From assembly GCA_034044135.1 (NCBI GenBank), contig CP139021.1, positions 2,123,635 to 2,187,634 of the forward strand: 64,000 nucleotides of DNA. The letters are read 5' to 3'. A program made the position numbers and the translations under genes. The DNA is from Flammeovirgaceae bacterium SG7u.111 (GTDB lineage: Bacteria; Bacteroidota; Bacteroidia; Cytophagales; Flammeovirgaceae). Position 1 is the stretch's first letter. Each line of letters begins with the position of its first letter. Of this stretch, positions 9,266-17,880 are shown in pieces. A model generated the notes under the pieces. It was not told the DNA's origin. It did not search any database and saw only the letters and a program-made list of their open reading frames with translations.

Positions 9266-9901
9266 TATATGCTGCTCGTACTAGTGCACAGAAGTGATAT
9301 GTGTTATTCCGTCAATTGATATTAAGCCCTTGATTTTGGAAGATTATTAGAGTCTTAGTTTGTGTGCAGATGTAAGGCTTTGAAAGAATATCAATATTAA
9401 AAGGGAATGCTCTGGTAATGAAGTGTTGCTATTTGATGTTTCTATAAAAGGTTGATTTAAAGTAGGTAACTTACTAAGTTTGTGAATCCTCTGAGCTACA
9501 AACAGCTCATTTCTACTCTAATCACTCATTGCTATCTATATTTCAACTCCTAAAGTTGCCCTATTTTTTATAGGAAAATTTTATGTGGCATAATCGCTTT
9601 TCTCCCTTTTTATATTAACTCAAAGAAGAAGTTGTGCTTATTTTATTATAGTATTAAGGAGGTTTGCTTTTATTGGAAATAAAAACATTCTCTGTTTCAT
9701 AAGGAGTGTAAGTTTTTTTATAGACTTTTCGTTTTTTGAGGAAATAATAATTCTCTGCTAAAAGTTATATTAATACTTGAGAATTAAACATTATTAACAA
9801 TAAGTGTCCGTAAAATTTATATAGATTTAATCATATTTACTGTTAAAATATTACCATAATTACTAGCGATAATTTGTCCAACGTCCAATCCAAATAACCC
9901 A
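9266..9901. other. 636-bp AT-rich gap
   Basis: No ORF, tRNA or clear repeat is visible. Base composition is markedly AT-rich with frequent stops in all frames. It may contain the promoter of the 44-codon ORF at 9902, but no clean consensus is seen. Confidence 0.4.
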
Positions 9902-10036
9902 ATGAAAATTAAAAAAATTACTCCAAAAGAGCATGCTGAAATAAAAGAGTGGTTCAATAAGATAGATGAGATAGTAGCTACCAAGTCAAAGCCTAAAGGT
10001 AAAGGAGGAAACAAGGCTCCTTGGTCAAGAAATTAG
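9902..10036 (+). CDS. Possible 44-aa basic peptide
   Basis: ATG at 9902 to TAG at 10034-10036 encodes MKIKKITPKEHAEIKEWF followed by a lysine/glycine-rich tail (KSKPKGKGGNKAPWSRN). It has an amphipathic helical first half and a basic, low-complexity end, which looks more like a protein than random translation of AT-rich DNA. It has no recognisable family. It sits upstream of the KAP NTPase in the accessory stretch, so a linked role is possible but unproven. Confidence 0.4.
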   Translation: MKIKKITPKEHAEIKEWFNKIDEIVATKSKPKGKGGNKAPWSRN

Positions 10037-10085
10037 TTGACGATTTCTGCAAATAATTTTAGTTGCTTAAAACCCCCATTTGATA

Positions 10086-10271
10086 CTAAATAAATCGGTA
10101 ATTATCATTTTTCAAGCCTTTTGGTTTTGAATAGTAGGGATGCTTTGTTGACCCTACATATTTTTTTACATAGCGGAACATTTTTTTTGTGCTTATTTTT
10201 AAGGCTTTTACCTCCTCACTAATCCTTTCACCTTTTTCCATTCCATTGTTACCACTGGCAATCTGTGTCAA
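10086..10271 (-). CDS. Doubtful small ORF, possibly a gene relic
   Basis: This 61-codon minus-strand ORF can only start at TTG (10271). Just upstream the frame continues as RLNRENLTQIASGNNGMEK, which is protein-like, back to a TAA. The translated part (SEEVKALKISTKKMFRYVKKY) is basic and helical. The lack of an ATG and the in-frame upstream stop suggest a decayed fragment rather than an intact gene. No family recognised. Confidence 0.25.
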   Translation of the reverse strand: MTQIASGNNGMEKGERISEEVKALKISTKKMFRYVKKYVGSTKHPYYSKPKGLKNDNYRFI

Positions 10272-10373
10272 ATTTTCTCGGTTTAGGCGAGTAGATTAGA
10301 ATTTATTTGAAATAATAGTCTTTTTCGATTGTGATTTATATCTTAACAAAGATAAATACAGTAGATTAAAGGT

Positions 10374-11807
10374 ATGGCAGAGGAATACATTGAATTGAAA
10401 GAAGAGCATGAGAGGTTTGGAAAGCATTTAGAAGAAAACAATAGAATTTTCTTCTCTGGGATTTTTGGAATAGGTAAAACACATTTTTTAAGAAGTTTTT
10501 TCGATAAGAGAAAAGATGCCATCGTTGCCATACGGCTCTCACCTGTTAGCTATTCTGTTTCAAGAAACGAAGATATTTTTGAGTTGATCAAAACAGATAT
10601 ATTGTTACAGCTTCTTGCCCAAGAAGTAGAAGTACAAGAAACTGCACTTTCAAAAGTAAATGCTGCAATTTTATTCGCGCAACAATCCATTGGAAGTTTC
10701 CTTTCTCCTTCAATAATGACAGCAACTGCAATCGCTGGAGCAGGTTCTGTCCTAAGCGGAGAACCAACAGGTGCGTTAATGGCTGGTATTCTGAAAGTAG
10801 GTCCAACTATTTCCAAGAGTATAGATGGATTTCTTGGATTAAAGGAAAAGTTAGCTGAGAATTATAAGAAAGTCAATGAGGATCAGATAGGTAAGGAAAA
10901 GGTATGGGACTTTATAAAAGAACAATTAAAGCAAAAGGGCTCTCCATACGAATCTGATCCAATTACTATTTTGATTCAAGATTTAGTTGTACAGCTAAAA
11001 GAGAAGGGTGTAAAAAAAGAAAAGGACATAGTAGAGGAAGAGGAGATAAAAGAGAAAAATGGTAAAGAAGTAGTGCTTTATATTGATGATTTGGACAGAA
11101 TTGACCCAGCCCACATTTTTAGGATACTCAATGTATTTAGTGTGCACATAGATGAAGAGCTTTTTCATGGAGGGGAGAATGGATTATCAAACAAGTTTGG
11201 TTTTGATAAAATAATATTGGTAGGGGATATTCAGAATGTTCGAAACATTTTCCACCATCAATATGGTCAGGAAACTGATTTTAGTGGGTATATCGATAAG
11301 TTTTATGATGGGGAGGTTTTTAGATATGACCCAATTAAAGAAATAATTGGATGGTTATATTTAAAACTACAGATGATTAAATCTCCAGATAATTATCCTA
11401 GGAGTTTTGGGTTTAACACACTGCATTTTATTCTTAAAGCTTTTTTACAGTATGATCTTATAAATCTTAGAAAGTTATTAGAGCTTCTTAAGTATAAGGG
11501 AATAGATGATTTTAATTTCTATGTTCCACCTGATACTGATAGGGTTAATGATTATTATCTTTCTGGTCTGAGTTTCTGTTATATGTCTCAAGTGTTACGG
11601 TTACTGTTTGGCTCTAAAGAAATACTAATTAATACTGCCGAAAAACTAAAGTATAAATCTCGGTTTACCAAGAAAGATTCAGATTCAAAGTTATTACTGG
11701 AGTATTATTTGACTTTAGTATTATTGGAAAGTGATAATGCAAAAGAAAAATTTGACCCAGATGATAATTCGCGTTTTAATATCAACTTAGAAATCCACGC
11801 TCTATGA
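10374..11807 (+). CDS. KAP-type P-loop NTPase, 5' part, interrupted by an IS200-type element
   Basis: The 477-codon reading frame has Walker A (SGIFGIGKTHFL, K35 T36), a hydrophobic segment (about 105-140, MTATAIAGAGSVLSG...GALMAGILKV) and Walker B VVLYIDDLDRIDP with D238-D239-L-D241. This is the DDLDR signature and membrane-segment layout of KAP NTPases (STAND-related), several of which act in phage defence. Native coding ends at 11780; the last nine codons (INLEIHAL and TGA) come from the left end of the inserted element, and the stop lies in its hairpin. The native 3' end resumes in frame at 12449. Rejoined, the protein is 527 aa. As it stands it is truncated by 58-59 residues and its activity is uncertain. 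Confidence 0.8.
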   Translation: MAEEYIELKEEHERFGKHLEENNRIFFSGIFGIGKTHFLRSFFDKRKDAIVAIRLSPVSYSVSRNEDIFELIKTDILLQLLAQEVEVQETALSKVNAAILFAQQSIGSFLSPSIMTATAIAGAGSVLSGEPTGALMAGILKVGPTISKSIDGFLGLKEKLAENYKKVNEDQIGKEKVWDFIKEQLKQKGSPYESDPITILIQDLVVQLKEKGVKKEKDIVEEEEIKEKNGKEVVLYIDDLDRIDPAHIFRILNVFSVHIDEELFHGGENGLSNKFGFDKIILVGDIQNVRNIFHHQYGQETDFSGYIDKFYDGEVFRYDPIKEIIGWLYLKLQMIKSPDNYPRSFGFNTLHFILKAFLQYDLINLRKLLELLKYKGIDDFNFYVPPDTDRVNDYYLSGLSFCYMSQVLRLLFGSKEILINTAEKLKYKSRFTKKDSDSKLLLEYYLTLVLLESDNAKEKFDPDDNSRFNINLEIHAL

Positions 11808-11813
11808 GCGTGG
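11795..11813 (+). repeat. Left-end hairpin of the IS200-type element
   Basis: CCACGCTCTATGAGCGTGG: an 8-bp perfect stem with a TAT loop, 14 bp inside the left boundary. This is the kind of structure bound by a Y1 transposase. It also supplies the premature TGA of the split KAP gene. Confidence 0.7.
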
Positions 11814-11896
11814 TTAATAACCGCTCTGCGTGGCTAAGCCAGAAAACGGCCCAATGATTATATTCAAGAGTTGTCCCCACAACCGAAGAATATATT

Positions 11897-12316
11897 ATGA
11901 GCCGTTTTCACAAATTGTCACATTGGATCTGGTATTGCAAGTACCATATAGTTTGGACACCTAAATATAGGTATAGGATCCTCGAAGGAGCAATAAAAAG
12001 GGCAGCAATAGAGCATATAATGCAGTACGCCGCCCAAAAGAAATATATTATCGATACGCTGAACGTCCAAAAGGGCCATGTTCACTTGATTATCGATATC
12101 CCTCCCAAATATTCGGTTTCCGATGTGGTGGGGATCTTGAAGGGCCGGACAGCCATACGGTTGTTTTCAAAGTTCAAGAAGCTGAAGCAACGCCCCTATT
12201 GGGGCAACCGTTTTTGGGCAACAGGCTATTGTGTTGATACGGTAGGGCTTGACCCAGAAAAGATAAGGCTTTACGTGGAGTATCAAGAAGAACAGGAAAA
12301 AAAGAACGAGAGCTAA
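11897..12316 (+). CDS. tnpA: IS200/IS605-family Y1 (HUH) transposase
   Basis: A 139-aa transposase that cuts and joins single-stranded DNA through a tyrosine. It opens MSRFHKLSHWIWYCKYHIVWTPKYRY, typical of TnpA. The HUH metal-binding motif is GHVHLIIDIP (about residues 58-67). The nucleophile is a tyrosine in the C-terminal helix, in IRLYVEYQEEQ. The usual core GILKGRTAIRLF and WGNRFWATGYCVDTVG are intact, so the enzyme looks functional. Normal length for the family. It is the only gene of the element inserted in the KAP NTPase gene. Confidence 0.95.
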   Translation: MSRFHKLSHWIWYCKYHIVWTPKYRYRILEGAIKRAAIEHIMQYAAQKKYIIDTLNVQKGHVHLIIDIPPKYSVSDVVGILKGRTAIRLFSKFKKLKQRPYWGNRFWATGYCVDTVGLDPEKIRLYVEYQEEQEKKNES

Positions 12317-12419
12317 GAATAACAAAGTAATAAAATAGATTTATAACCGGGGACAATGAATTCCTTTGCCTCCTTTGGGGGCAAGGGCAGTTTACCCCCT
12401 TACAGGGGTTATCACAATT

Positions 12420-12438
12420 CCCCGCCCTTTGGGTGGGG
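12420..12438 (+). repeat. Right-end hairpin of the IS200-type element
   Basis: CCCCGCCCTTTGGGTGGGG forms an 8-bp stem with one G.T wobble and a TTT loop, 10 bp before the right boundary. It resembles the left-end hairpin in size and position, not in sequence. Confidence 0.65.
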
Positions 12439-12448
12439 ATCTTTTAAT

Positions 12449-12625
12449 CAAAAAATATTCTTCAACATTAGTAGTGAAACAACTTACGAGTGGAGATATT
12501 ATATTGAAGGTTTTGAATATAAAAGGTTTACAAGGTTAGATGATGAATCCTTACCGGAAGAATTTCCATTATGGCTTTTTTTTCACGAGGCGCTGGTAGT
12601 GCTCGACCAAAAGGGCGTTCTTTAA
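12449..12625 (+). pseudogene. Displaced 3' end of the KAP NTPase gene
   Basis: 59 codons (QKIFFNISSETTYEWRYYIEG...ALVVLDQKGVL, TAA at 12623-12625) continue the frame of the KAP gene once the IS is removed. A longer ORF beginning at 12356 merely runs from the IS into this segment. The fragment has no start of its own and is probably untranslated or junk. Its stop lies 2 bp from the stop of the convergent flippase gene. Confidence 0.75.
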
Positions 12626-12627
12626 AA

Positions 12628-14127
12628 TCACCTCCTCAAAAAGCCCATTATCTTTTTCCTTTCCTTCAAGAATACCACAGCCAAAAAAGTGAGTAAAAGC
12701 AGGTTGTTTGCCAGTAGGTTCATAAAAAAGCTACCAAAGTCAAGCTGTGTAGTAGCCCAGCTCATAGCCCCCGCCAATAGGAGGTAGAAAAGCCCAGAAA
12801 GTACTCGATAGGGGATAGGGTAATATTTCCTACCCAAGAGGTAACAGAGCAACATCATGCTGCCGTAGCAAGTAAAGGTTGCCCAGGCGCTGCCAAAATA
12901 CCCGATGTGCGGAATGAGGTAGAAGTTGAAACTGATGGTGAACAGTGCGCCTATGCTGCTGATAATTGCTCCAAAATAGGTGCGATCGGTGATTTTGAAC
13001 CAAGCGGCAAGGTTGTAGTAAATGCCTAAAAATACGTTTGCCATGAGCAAAATGGGTACTACGCCCAATCCTACCAAATAGGCTTTATCTCGAATGAATA
13101 TTCTGGAAAGCCAATCTACATTTGCCATTACGGCTACCAACATGAGGCAGCAGGCAATGATAAAATAATTCATCACGATGCTGTAGGCTTCCTTGTGGTC
13201 TTTGTCTTTTGCCTTGGCAAAAAAGAACGGCTCGGCTGCGAATCGGAATGCCTGCACCGCTAAGGTAATGAACATGGAAAGCTTGTAGCAGGCGGAGTAG
13301 ATTCCCACTGCATCCATGTTTTCCTTGTCGGGGTAAAAGTCTGCCGGAAGCAGGTATTTGAGCAGAACCCGGTCGGAAACCTCGTTGATGCTAAACGCCA
13401 AGCCAGAGAAAATGATGGGAAACCCGTAGATCAACATGGGTTTCAGCTGGCTCATGTTCAGGCTGTATTTCAAGGTTCGGAACACGGGCAGTAAAATGGG
13501 GACGAGCATGGCATTTGCCAAAAGGTTTGCCAAGAAAGCGTAGCCTAGCCCCAGTTCAGGGTCGTAAAATGAGCTGATCATTGGCTGCAAGCTGGCTAAA
13601 TATTTCCCTTCAAATACGCCTTTGCAGAAAATGAGGAAAAATATGTTCAGACCAAAATTGATACAGATGTTACCCAACTTGGCGAGGGCAAAATACTTGG
13701 CTTTGTGCTGGATGCGAAGCCTTGCAAAAGGGATGGCGACAATGGCATCGATGCCGATGAGGAGGGCAAACCACACGATGTATTTCTGTCCGTCTGGGTA
13801 GCCGAGGGCTTGGGCGATGGAGCTGGAAAAAGCAATGAGGATGCCCGAAAAAAGCAAACTGGTGGTGAGCAAACTGCTAACCGCTGAGTTGAAGCTTTTG
13901 GTTTCATCTCCGCCTTCGCGGGTGGCAAAGCGGAAATAGGCGGTTTCCATTCCGTAGGTAAAAAGCACGTTGAGCACGGCGGCATAGGCATAAAACTCGG
14001 ATACAATTCCGTAACTTCCTGGAGCAAAAACTCCTGTGTGCAGAGGCACTAGCGCATAGTTGAGCAGCCTTGCCATAATGGTCGTTCCCCCATAAATCGC
14101 CGTTTCCGAAGCTAGTTTTTTGAGCAT
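12628..14127 (-). CDS. Lipid-linked polysaccharide flippase (Wzx/MVF-type)
   Basis: A 499-aa polytopic membrane protein of about 14 helices. It begins MLKKLASETAIYGGTTIMARLLNYALVPLHTGVFAPGSYG, a classic opening of the oligosaccharide flippase (polysaccharide biosynthesis protein) family, with a conserved central FPIIFSGLAFSINEVSDRVLLKYL. Such proteins flip undecaprenyl-linked saccharides across the inner membrane. No glycosyltransferases are adjacent, so this is an orphan copy of unknown substrate. Length is normal. Its end lies 2 bp from the end of the convergent KAP gene. Confidence 0.85.
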   Translation of the reverse strand: MLKKLASETAIYGGTTIMARLLNYALVPLHTGVFAPGSYGIVSEFYAYAAVLNVLFTYGMETAYFRFATREGGDETKSFNSAVSSLLTTSLLFSGILIAFSSSIAQALGYPDGQKYIVWFALLIGIDAIVAIPFARLRIQHKAKYFALAKLGNICINFGLNIFFLIFCKGVFEGKYLASLQPMISSFYDPELGLGYAFLANLLANAMLVPILLPVFRTLKYSLNMSQLKPMLIYGFPIIFSGLAFSINEVSDRVLLKYLLPADFYPDKENMDAVGIYSACYKLSMFITLAVQAFRFAAEPFFFAKAKDKDHKEAYSIVMNYFIIACCLMLVAVMANVDWLSRIFIRDKAYLVGLGVVPILLMANVFLGIYYNLAAWFKITDRTYFGAIISSIGALFTISFNFYLIPHIGYFGSAWATFTCYGSMMLLCYLLGRKYYPIPYRVLSGLFYLLLAGAMSWATTQLDFGSFFMNLLANNLLLLTFLAVVFLKERKKIMGFLRR

Positions 14128-14194
14128 GTTGTTTTTTGAATGGCTTTCAATGCCTAGTTTTGGTTCAATGGCTAAAGATAGGTTGTTTGAAATT

Positions 14195-14352
14195 AAACCC
14201 CGTGAGGGGTTTCAAATTTGTAGTTATTTGAGAAGTTGAAAGGTCAACGCCCTAGGTGTTGCACAAGTGCAAATTTTCCTTTTTATGCAACCCGCTACGG
14301 GGTTGTTTTTTTCTCTTTTCAAAGCTACAAATATGCAACCTCTTCGAGGTTG
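14195..14352. repeat. Cluster of REP-like palindromes
   Basis: Four short hairpins share an AAC/GTT-edged pattern: AAACCCC-GTGA-GGGGTTT (14195-14212), CAACGCC-CTA-GGTGTTG (14245-14261), CAACCC...GGGGTTG (14288-14305) and CAACCTC-TTC-GAGGTTG (14336-14352). TTGCAC-AA-GTGCAA overlaps the second. Short CAAATTTGTAG / GCTACAAATATG segments alternate with them. Palindromes of this type recur in Bacteroidota genomes. The third is followed by seven T residues and could act as a terminator. They fill the divergent flippase-menD gap. Confidence 0.65.
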
Positions 14353-14497
14353 GGGAATATCTTATACTTGACTGTACAAAAGAACGAGTCTTCCGCACAT
14401 GGTTAAATGTGATAAGAGGAGGTTGTCACTTTCGTGAGAATGACTTGAAAGTAGAAGAAAATGAATTAGTATTGCAAGAAAGTGTTAGGAGGAAAAA

Positions 14498-16195
14498 ATG
14501 GAAGAATACCCTTACCAACCCATCATCAATATTTCGGGGATTTGTGCTGCCCATGGCATGAAAGAAGCCGTGTTGTCCCCAGGCTCACGTTGCGCCCCGC
14601 TTACGCTTGCTTTCACTCGCCATCCGACCATCAACACCTACACCATCACCGATGAACGGTCGGCGGGTTTCATTGGCTTGGGTTTGGCTCAGCAAACGGG
14701 GAAGCTTGTTGGGTTGGTCTGTACTTCGGGTACGGCAGCGTCTAATTATGGACCAGCAATAGCCGAGGCATTCTACCAACATGTTCCGCTAATTGCATTC
14801 ACAGCTGACCGCCCACCCGAATGGCTCGACCAACTCGATGGGCAGACGATCAGGCAACAAAACTTGCATGCCAACCATGTGAAGGGCTTTTTCCAACTTC
14901 CCGTCGATTATTCGCACCCCGATGCGAAGTGGCATATCCAACGAACCATTTCGGAAGCCATTAACTTGGCGACGACTTTCCCACAAGGACCAGTGCAGGT
15001 AAATGTGCCGTTTCGTGAGCCGTTTTACCCTACCGCTTCTCAGCAGTTTGAAATTGAAAATCCAGAAAACATTATTTTGGAGGAAGATTCGGAGCAAGTA
15101 CTAAGCGAGTTGGTTTGGGAGAAGTTGAAAACAGAAGCTCAGGGTTATAGGAAAATATTGCTAGTTGCAGGGCAGGGGAAACGAGATGAAAAACTGCTGG
15201 ATGCGCTAAGGAAATCAGGTTTGCCCGTAGTTTCCGATGTGATTTCAAATGCTTCGGAATTGGAAAATGCCATTCGCCACCAAGATGCTTTTTTGGCTAG
15301 GGCAGATTTGCACGAAGAGTTAAAGCCTGACCTTATCGTAAGTTTTGGAAAGTCGGTGATTTCGAAAAACTTGAAGCTCTTTTTGAGGAAAAATAAACCA
15401 GCAGCGCATTGGCATACCCAGCCAGCGGGGCAAGTAGCGGATACGTTCCAGTCGCTCACAAAAATACTTCGATGCGAGCCTGCTTATTTCTTTACAGAAG
15501 CAAGAGAAAAAGAGCTTTTTCAGCCTGAAACTTCTTTTACCGAAAGGTGGAAAAATGTAGATGAGCAAACGAGAAATTTTACCAACGAGTTTTTGGGAAG
15601 CAAGCCCGACAACGAATTTTCTTTTGTGAAAGAGTTGATGCAGAATTTGCCCCAAAATGTCAGTTTTCATTTGGCAAATAGCATGTCGGTGCGCTATGCG
15701 AACTTTGTAAACCAGCTTCCCGAAGGGGCAGAGGTTTGGGCGAACAGGGGGACAAGCGGAATAGATGGGAGCAATAGCTCAGCGGTTGGGCATGCCCTGG
15801 CTTCACCCGAAAAACTACACGTATTGCTCACAGGCGATCTGGCTTTTTTCTACGATAGAAATGCTTTTTGGAACAAATACCTTCCTCCAAACCTCAAAAT
15901 TATTTTGTTGAACAACAAAGGTGGGGGCATTTTCCGAATGATTCCTGGACCAGTTGCCCAACCCGAGCTCGAGGAATATTTCGTGACGTCAAGCCATCTC
16001 GATGCTTCATATCTGTGCCAAGAGTTTGGGATGGATTATTTTCAATCTAATTCTGTTTTTGAAGGCAAAATACACCTTAAAAGGTTTTGGGAAGTTGGCT
16101 CAGTACAAAGTTTGTTGGAATTTGGCTCGGATGGAAAGCAAGGGCAAGAAATATTTCAGGAGTTTAAGGGCGAAGTAAAGAACTTGCAATTTTGA
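14498..16195 (+). CDS. menD: SEPHCHC synthase (menaquinone biosynthesis)
   Basis: ThDP-dependent 2-succinyl-5-enolpyruvyl-6-hydroxy-3-cyclohexene-1-carboxylate synthase, joining isochorismate and 2-oxoglutarate in menaquinone synthesis. It is 565 aa. The N-terminal part has VLSPGSRCAPLTLAF and the cofactor-activating glutamate E53 (TDERSAGF), followed by GLVCTSGTAASNYGPAIAEA. The C-terminal ThDP fold has GTSGIDGSNSSAVGHA and LLTGDLAFFYDRNAFW...LLNNKGGGIFR. A strong Shine-Dalgarno AGGAGG about 6 bp before the ATG, unusual for this phylum, supports the start. Other men genes are not adjacent. Confidence 0.95.
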   Translation: MEEYPYQPIINISGICAAHGMKEAVLSPGSRCAPLTLAFTRHPTINTYTITDERSAGFIGLGLAQQTGKLVGLVCTSGTAASNYGPAIAEAFYQHVPLIAFTADRPPEWLDQLDGQTIRQQNLHANHVKGFFQLPVDYSHPDAKWHIQRTISEAINLATTFPQGPVQVNVPFREPFYPTASQQFEIENPENIILEEDSEQVLSELVWEKLKTEAQGYRKILLVAGQGKRDEKLLDALRKSGLPVVSDVISNASELENAIRHQDAFLARADLHEELKPDLIVSFGKSVISKNLKLFLRKNKPAAHWHTQPAGQVADTFQSLTKILRCEPAYFFTEAREKELFQPETSFTERWKNVDEQTRNFTNEFLGSKPDNEFSFVKELMQNLPQNVSFHLANSMSVRYANFVNQLPEGAEVWANRGTSGIDGSNSSAVGHALASPEKLHVLLTGDLAFFYDRNAFWNKYLPPNLKIILLNNKGGGIFRMIPGPVAQPELEEYFVTSSHLDASYLCQEFGMDYFQSNSVFEGKIHLKRFWEVGSVQSLLEFGSDGKQGQEIFQEFKGEVKNLQF

Positions 16196-16223
16196 AGCTT
16201 GAGCAAATTACGGGTAATGAGTT

Positions 16224-16264
16224 AAAATGAAAAAGGTCACCAAATCGGTAACCTTTTTCATTTT
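16224..16264. terminator. Bidirectional terminator between menD and rmuC
   Basis: An 18-bp stem (16224-16241 with 16247-16264) with one mismatch and loop AAATC. The arms AAAATGAAAAAGG and CCTTTTTCATTTT give U-rich tails in both directions. It overlaps the rmuC stop codon by 2 bp and serves both convergent genes. Confidence 0.85.
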
Positions 16265-17609
16265 AACTACCCTTTTCCCCATCTTCTATTCTATTGATGA
16301 CATGGTCGGAAAGTTTTTTGCTGGCATCTGCGCCAAGTTCTCGTATCCGCTCTATTCGTCCTACTATCGTATCGCCTTTCTTTTTCGATTTATAAAGTTT
16401 GTTTATGGCACTTTCGTAAGTGATGTGTAGTTTTTCAATGCTCGATTCTATTTTGCCCATATCGTCCATAAACCCAGTGAACTTATCGTAGAGTGCACCA
16501 CTTTCTCTGGCTATTTCTAGTACGTTTTTCTTCTGGCTGTCTTGCTTCCAAATAAACGCTACGGTTCGTAAGGTTGCCAATAGGGTAGAAGGAGCGACCA
16601 TTACCACATTTTTGTCCAGTGCTTTGTCAAAAATGCTAGGGTCTTCCCTAAAAGCCAAGGTGAGCGCAGGTTCTATTGGCATAAAAAGCATTACATAATC
16701 AGGCTGATTGAGCTGGTTGAGCTGTTGATAGTTTTTACTGCCCAAGTCTTTTATATGTTGCATTACACTTTTGAGGTGTTCTTGCAAATAAAGCTGCTTT
16801 TCAGCCTGGTCTATTTCGTTGAAATAGCGATTGTACGCCGTAAGTGACACTTTTGAGTCAATCACGATGTATTTGTCCTCAGGAAGCTTCACTATATAAT
16901 CGGGGCGAAGAACGTTGCCTGCGTCGTTTTTGAGTACTTCTTGCTTCAAGAAGTGGACACCTTTTATCAACCCAGCTTTTTCTAAAATCAGTTCTAGCTG
17001 CATTTCTCCCCAGTCGCCCTGCACTTTTGAGTCTCCTTGCAGTGCATTGGCTAGGCGCTGGGCATCTTCCCCAACTTTTGTGTTGGCTTGGTGAAGGTGT
17101 TTTATCTGCTCTTTCAGCGTAATTATTTCCCTAGCCTCGGCTTGGTAAGTTTTTTCTACTTTGTCTTTAAATTCGTTCAGACGGTCTTGGAAAGGGTTTA
17201 GAATTTCGCCCAACCTACCATTGTTTATTTCGAGGAACTTTTTGCTTTTTTCGTCCAATATATCATTGGCAAGGCTCTTGAATTCAGCCCTGAATCGTTC
17301 TTCCATCTTTTCTACCTGCTTATTTCCTTCTTGCACTTTCTGGTGGAATTGCTTCACCATTTCTTCTCTGGCAGCTAGTTTTTCTCTTAGAACATTGATT
17401 ACTTCTATTTTATCTTTCAGCTCCACTTCGTTTTTCTTAAAGTATAACTCCAAATGCTGGTATGTTTCTTTTGATACATAATTTTTTTCTAACTCCATTT
17501 TATCAATCCATTTTTCGGCTCTGAACTTATTTATCGCCAGTAGCCATGCTATAAAAGCCCCAATAACTCCACCTAGTACTAAGCCAGTGAATAATACAGA
17601 TAGTTCCAT
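16263..17609 (-). CDS. rmuC: RmuC-family DNA recombination protein
   Basis: A 448-aa protein with an N-terminal membrane helix (MELSVLFTGLVLGGVIGAFIAWLL), a long coiled coil (about residues 45-175) and the RmuC nuclease-like domain (GDWGEMQLELILEKAGL, RPDYIVKLPEDKYIVIDSKVSLTAYNRYF, YVMLFMPIEPAL, FIWKQDSQKKNVLEIA). RmuC is implicated in limiting inversions at short inverted repeats; its biochemical role is not settled. Length is typical. It is monocistronic, convergent with menD, and its stop lies inside the shared terminator. Confidence 0.92.
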   Translation of the reverse strand: MELSVLFTGLVLGGVIGAFIAWLLAINKFRAEKWIDKMELEKNYVSKETYQHLELYFKKNEVELKDKIEVINVLREKLAAREEMVKQFHQKVQEGNKQVEKMEERFRAEFKSLANDILDEKSKKFLEINNGRLGEILNPFQDRLNEFKDKVEKTYQAEAREIITLKEQIKHLHQANTKVGEDAQRLANALQGDSKVQGDWGEMQLELILEKAGLIKGVHFLKQEVLKNDAGNVLRPDYIVKLPEDKYIVIDSKVSLTAYNRYFNEIDQAEKQLYLQEHLKSVMQHIKDLGSKNYQQLNQLNQPDYVMLFMPIEPALTLAFREDPSIFDKALDKNVVMVAPSTLLATLRTVAFIWKQDSQKKNVLEIARESGALYDKFTGFMDDMGKIESSIEKLHITYESAINKLYKSKKKGDTIVGRIERIRELGADASKKLSDHVINRIEDGEKGS

Positions 17610-17880
17610 ATTTTATAGTAGAAAATTAGTTAGAGGGACAAGGTAGCAAATGAGACCGTAAAAGAAGTACGGTGTAGGTTTATTACCTATAGTATTTGAG
17701 TTGCACTTATTGCAAAAGTACCTATTATATTAACTAATAGACATGCCATGTAACCTTTGGGTGGCATTTAAAAGCAGAGATTAAGATTTGTTTAGAGTTG
17801 GGCAGTGAGGTGAGTGTGGTAATCAACAAGTTGCTATTTCTTTATTCCTAGTGTTTTTATGAGGTAAGCCTTAAAAAGGT

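Larger units (their letters stand above)
11781..12448 (+). mobile_element. IS200/IS605-family insertion element (668 bp, tnpA only)
   Basis: The element is bounded on the left by native TTTTAAT (11774-11780) and ends on the right with TTTTAAT (12442-12448). Removing 11781-12448 restores an exact open frame of the KAP gene (469 codons plus 59 codons). Each end has a subterminal imperfect palindrome as in IS200/IS605: a left hairpin at 11795-11813 and a right hairpin at 12420-12438. There are no terminal inverted repeats and no target duplication, consistent with single-strand Y1 transposition. It contains one gene, tnpA; no tnpB/IscB-type gene is present. Confidence 0.8.

Noticed and set aside
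12356-12625. 89-codon ORF read as an independent gene
   Set aside because: It begins inside the IS200-type element and ends in the displaced KAP fragment; not a separate gene.
14256-14561. 101-codon plus-strand ORF overlapping the menD start
   Set aside because: It runs through the palindrome cluster and then out of frame into menD; a shadow of repeats and menD.
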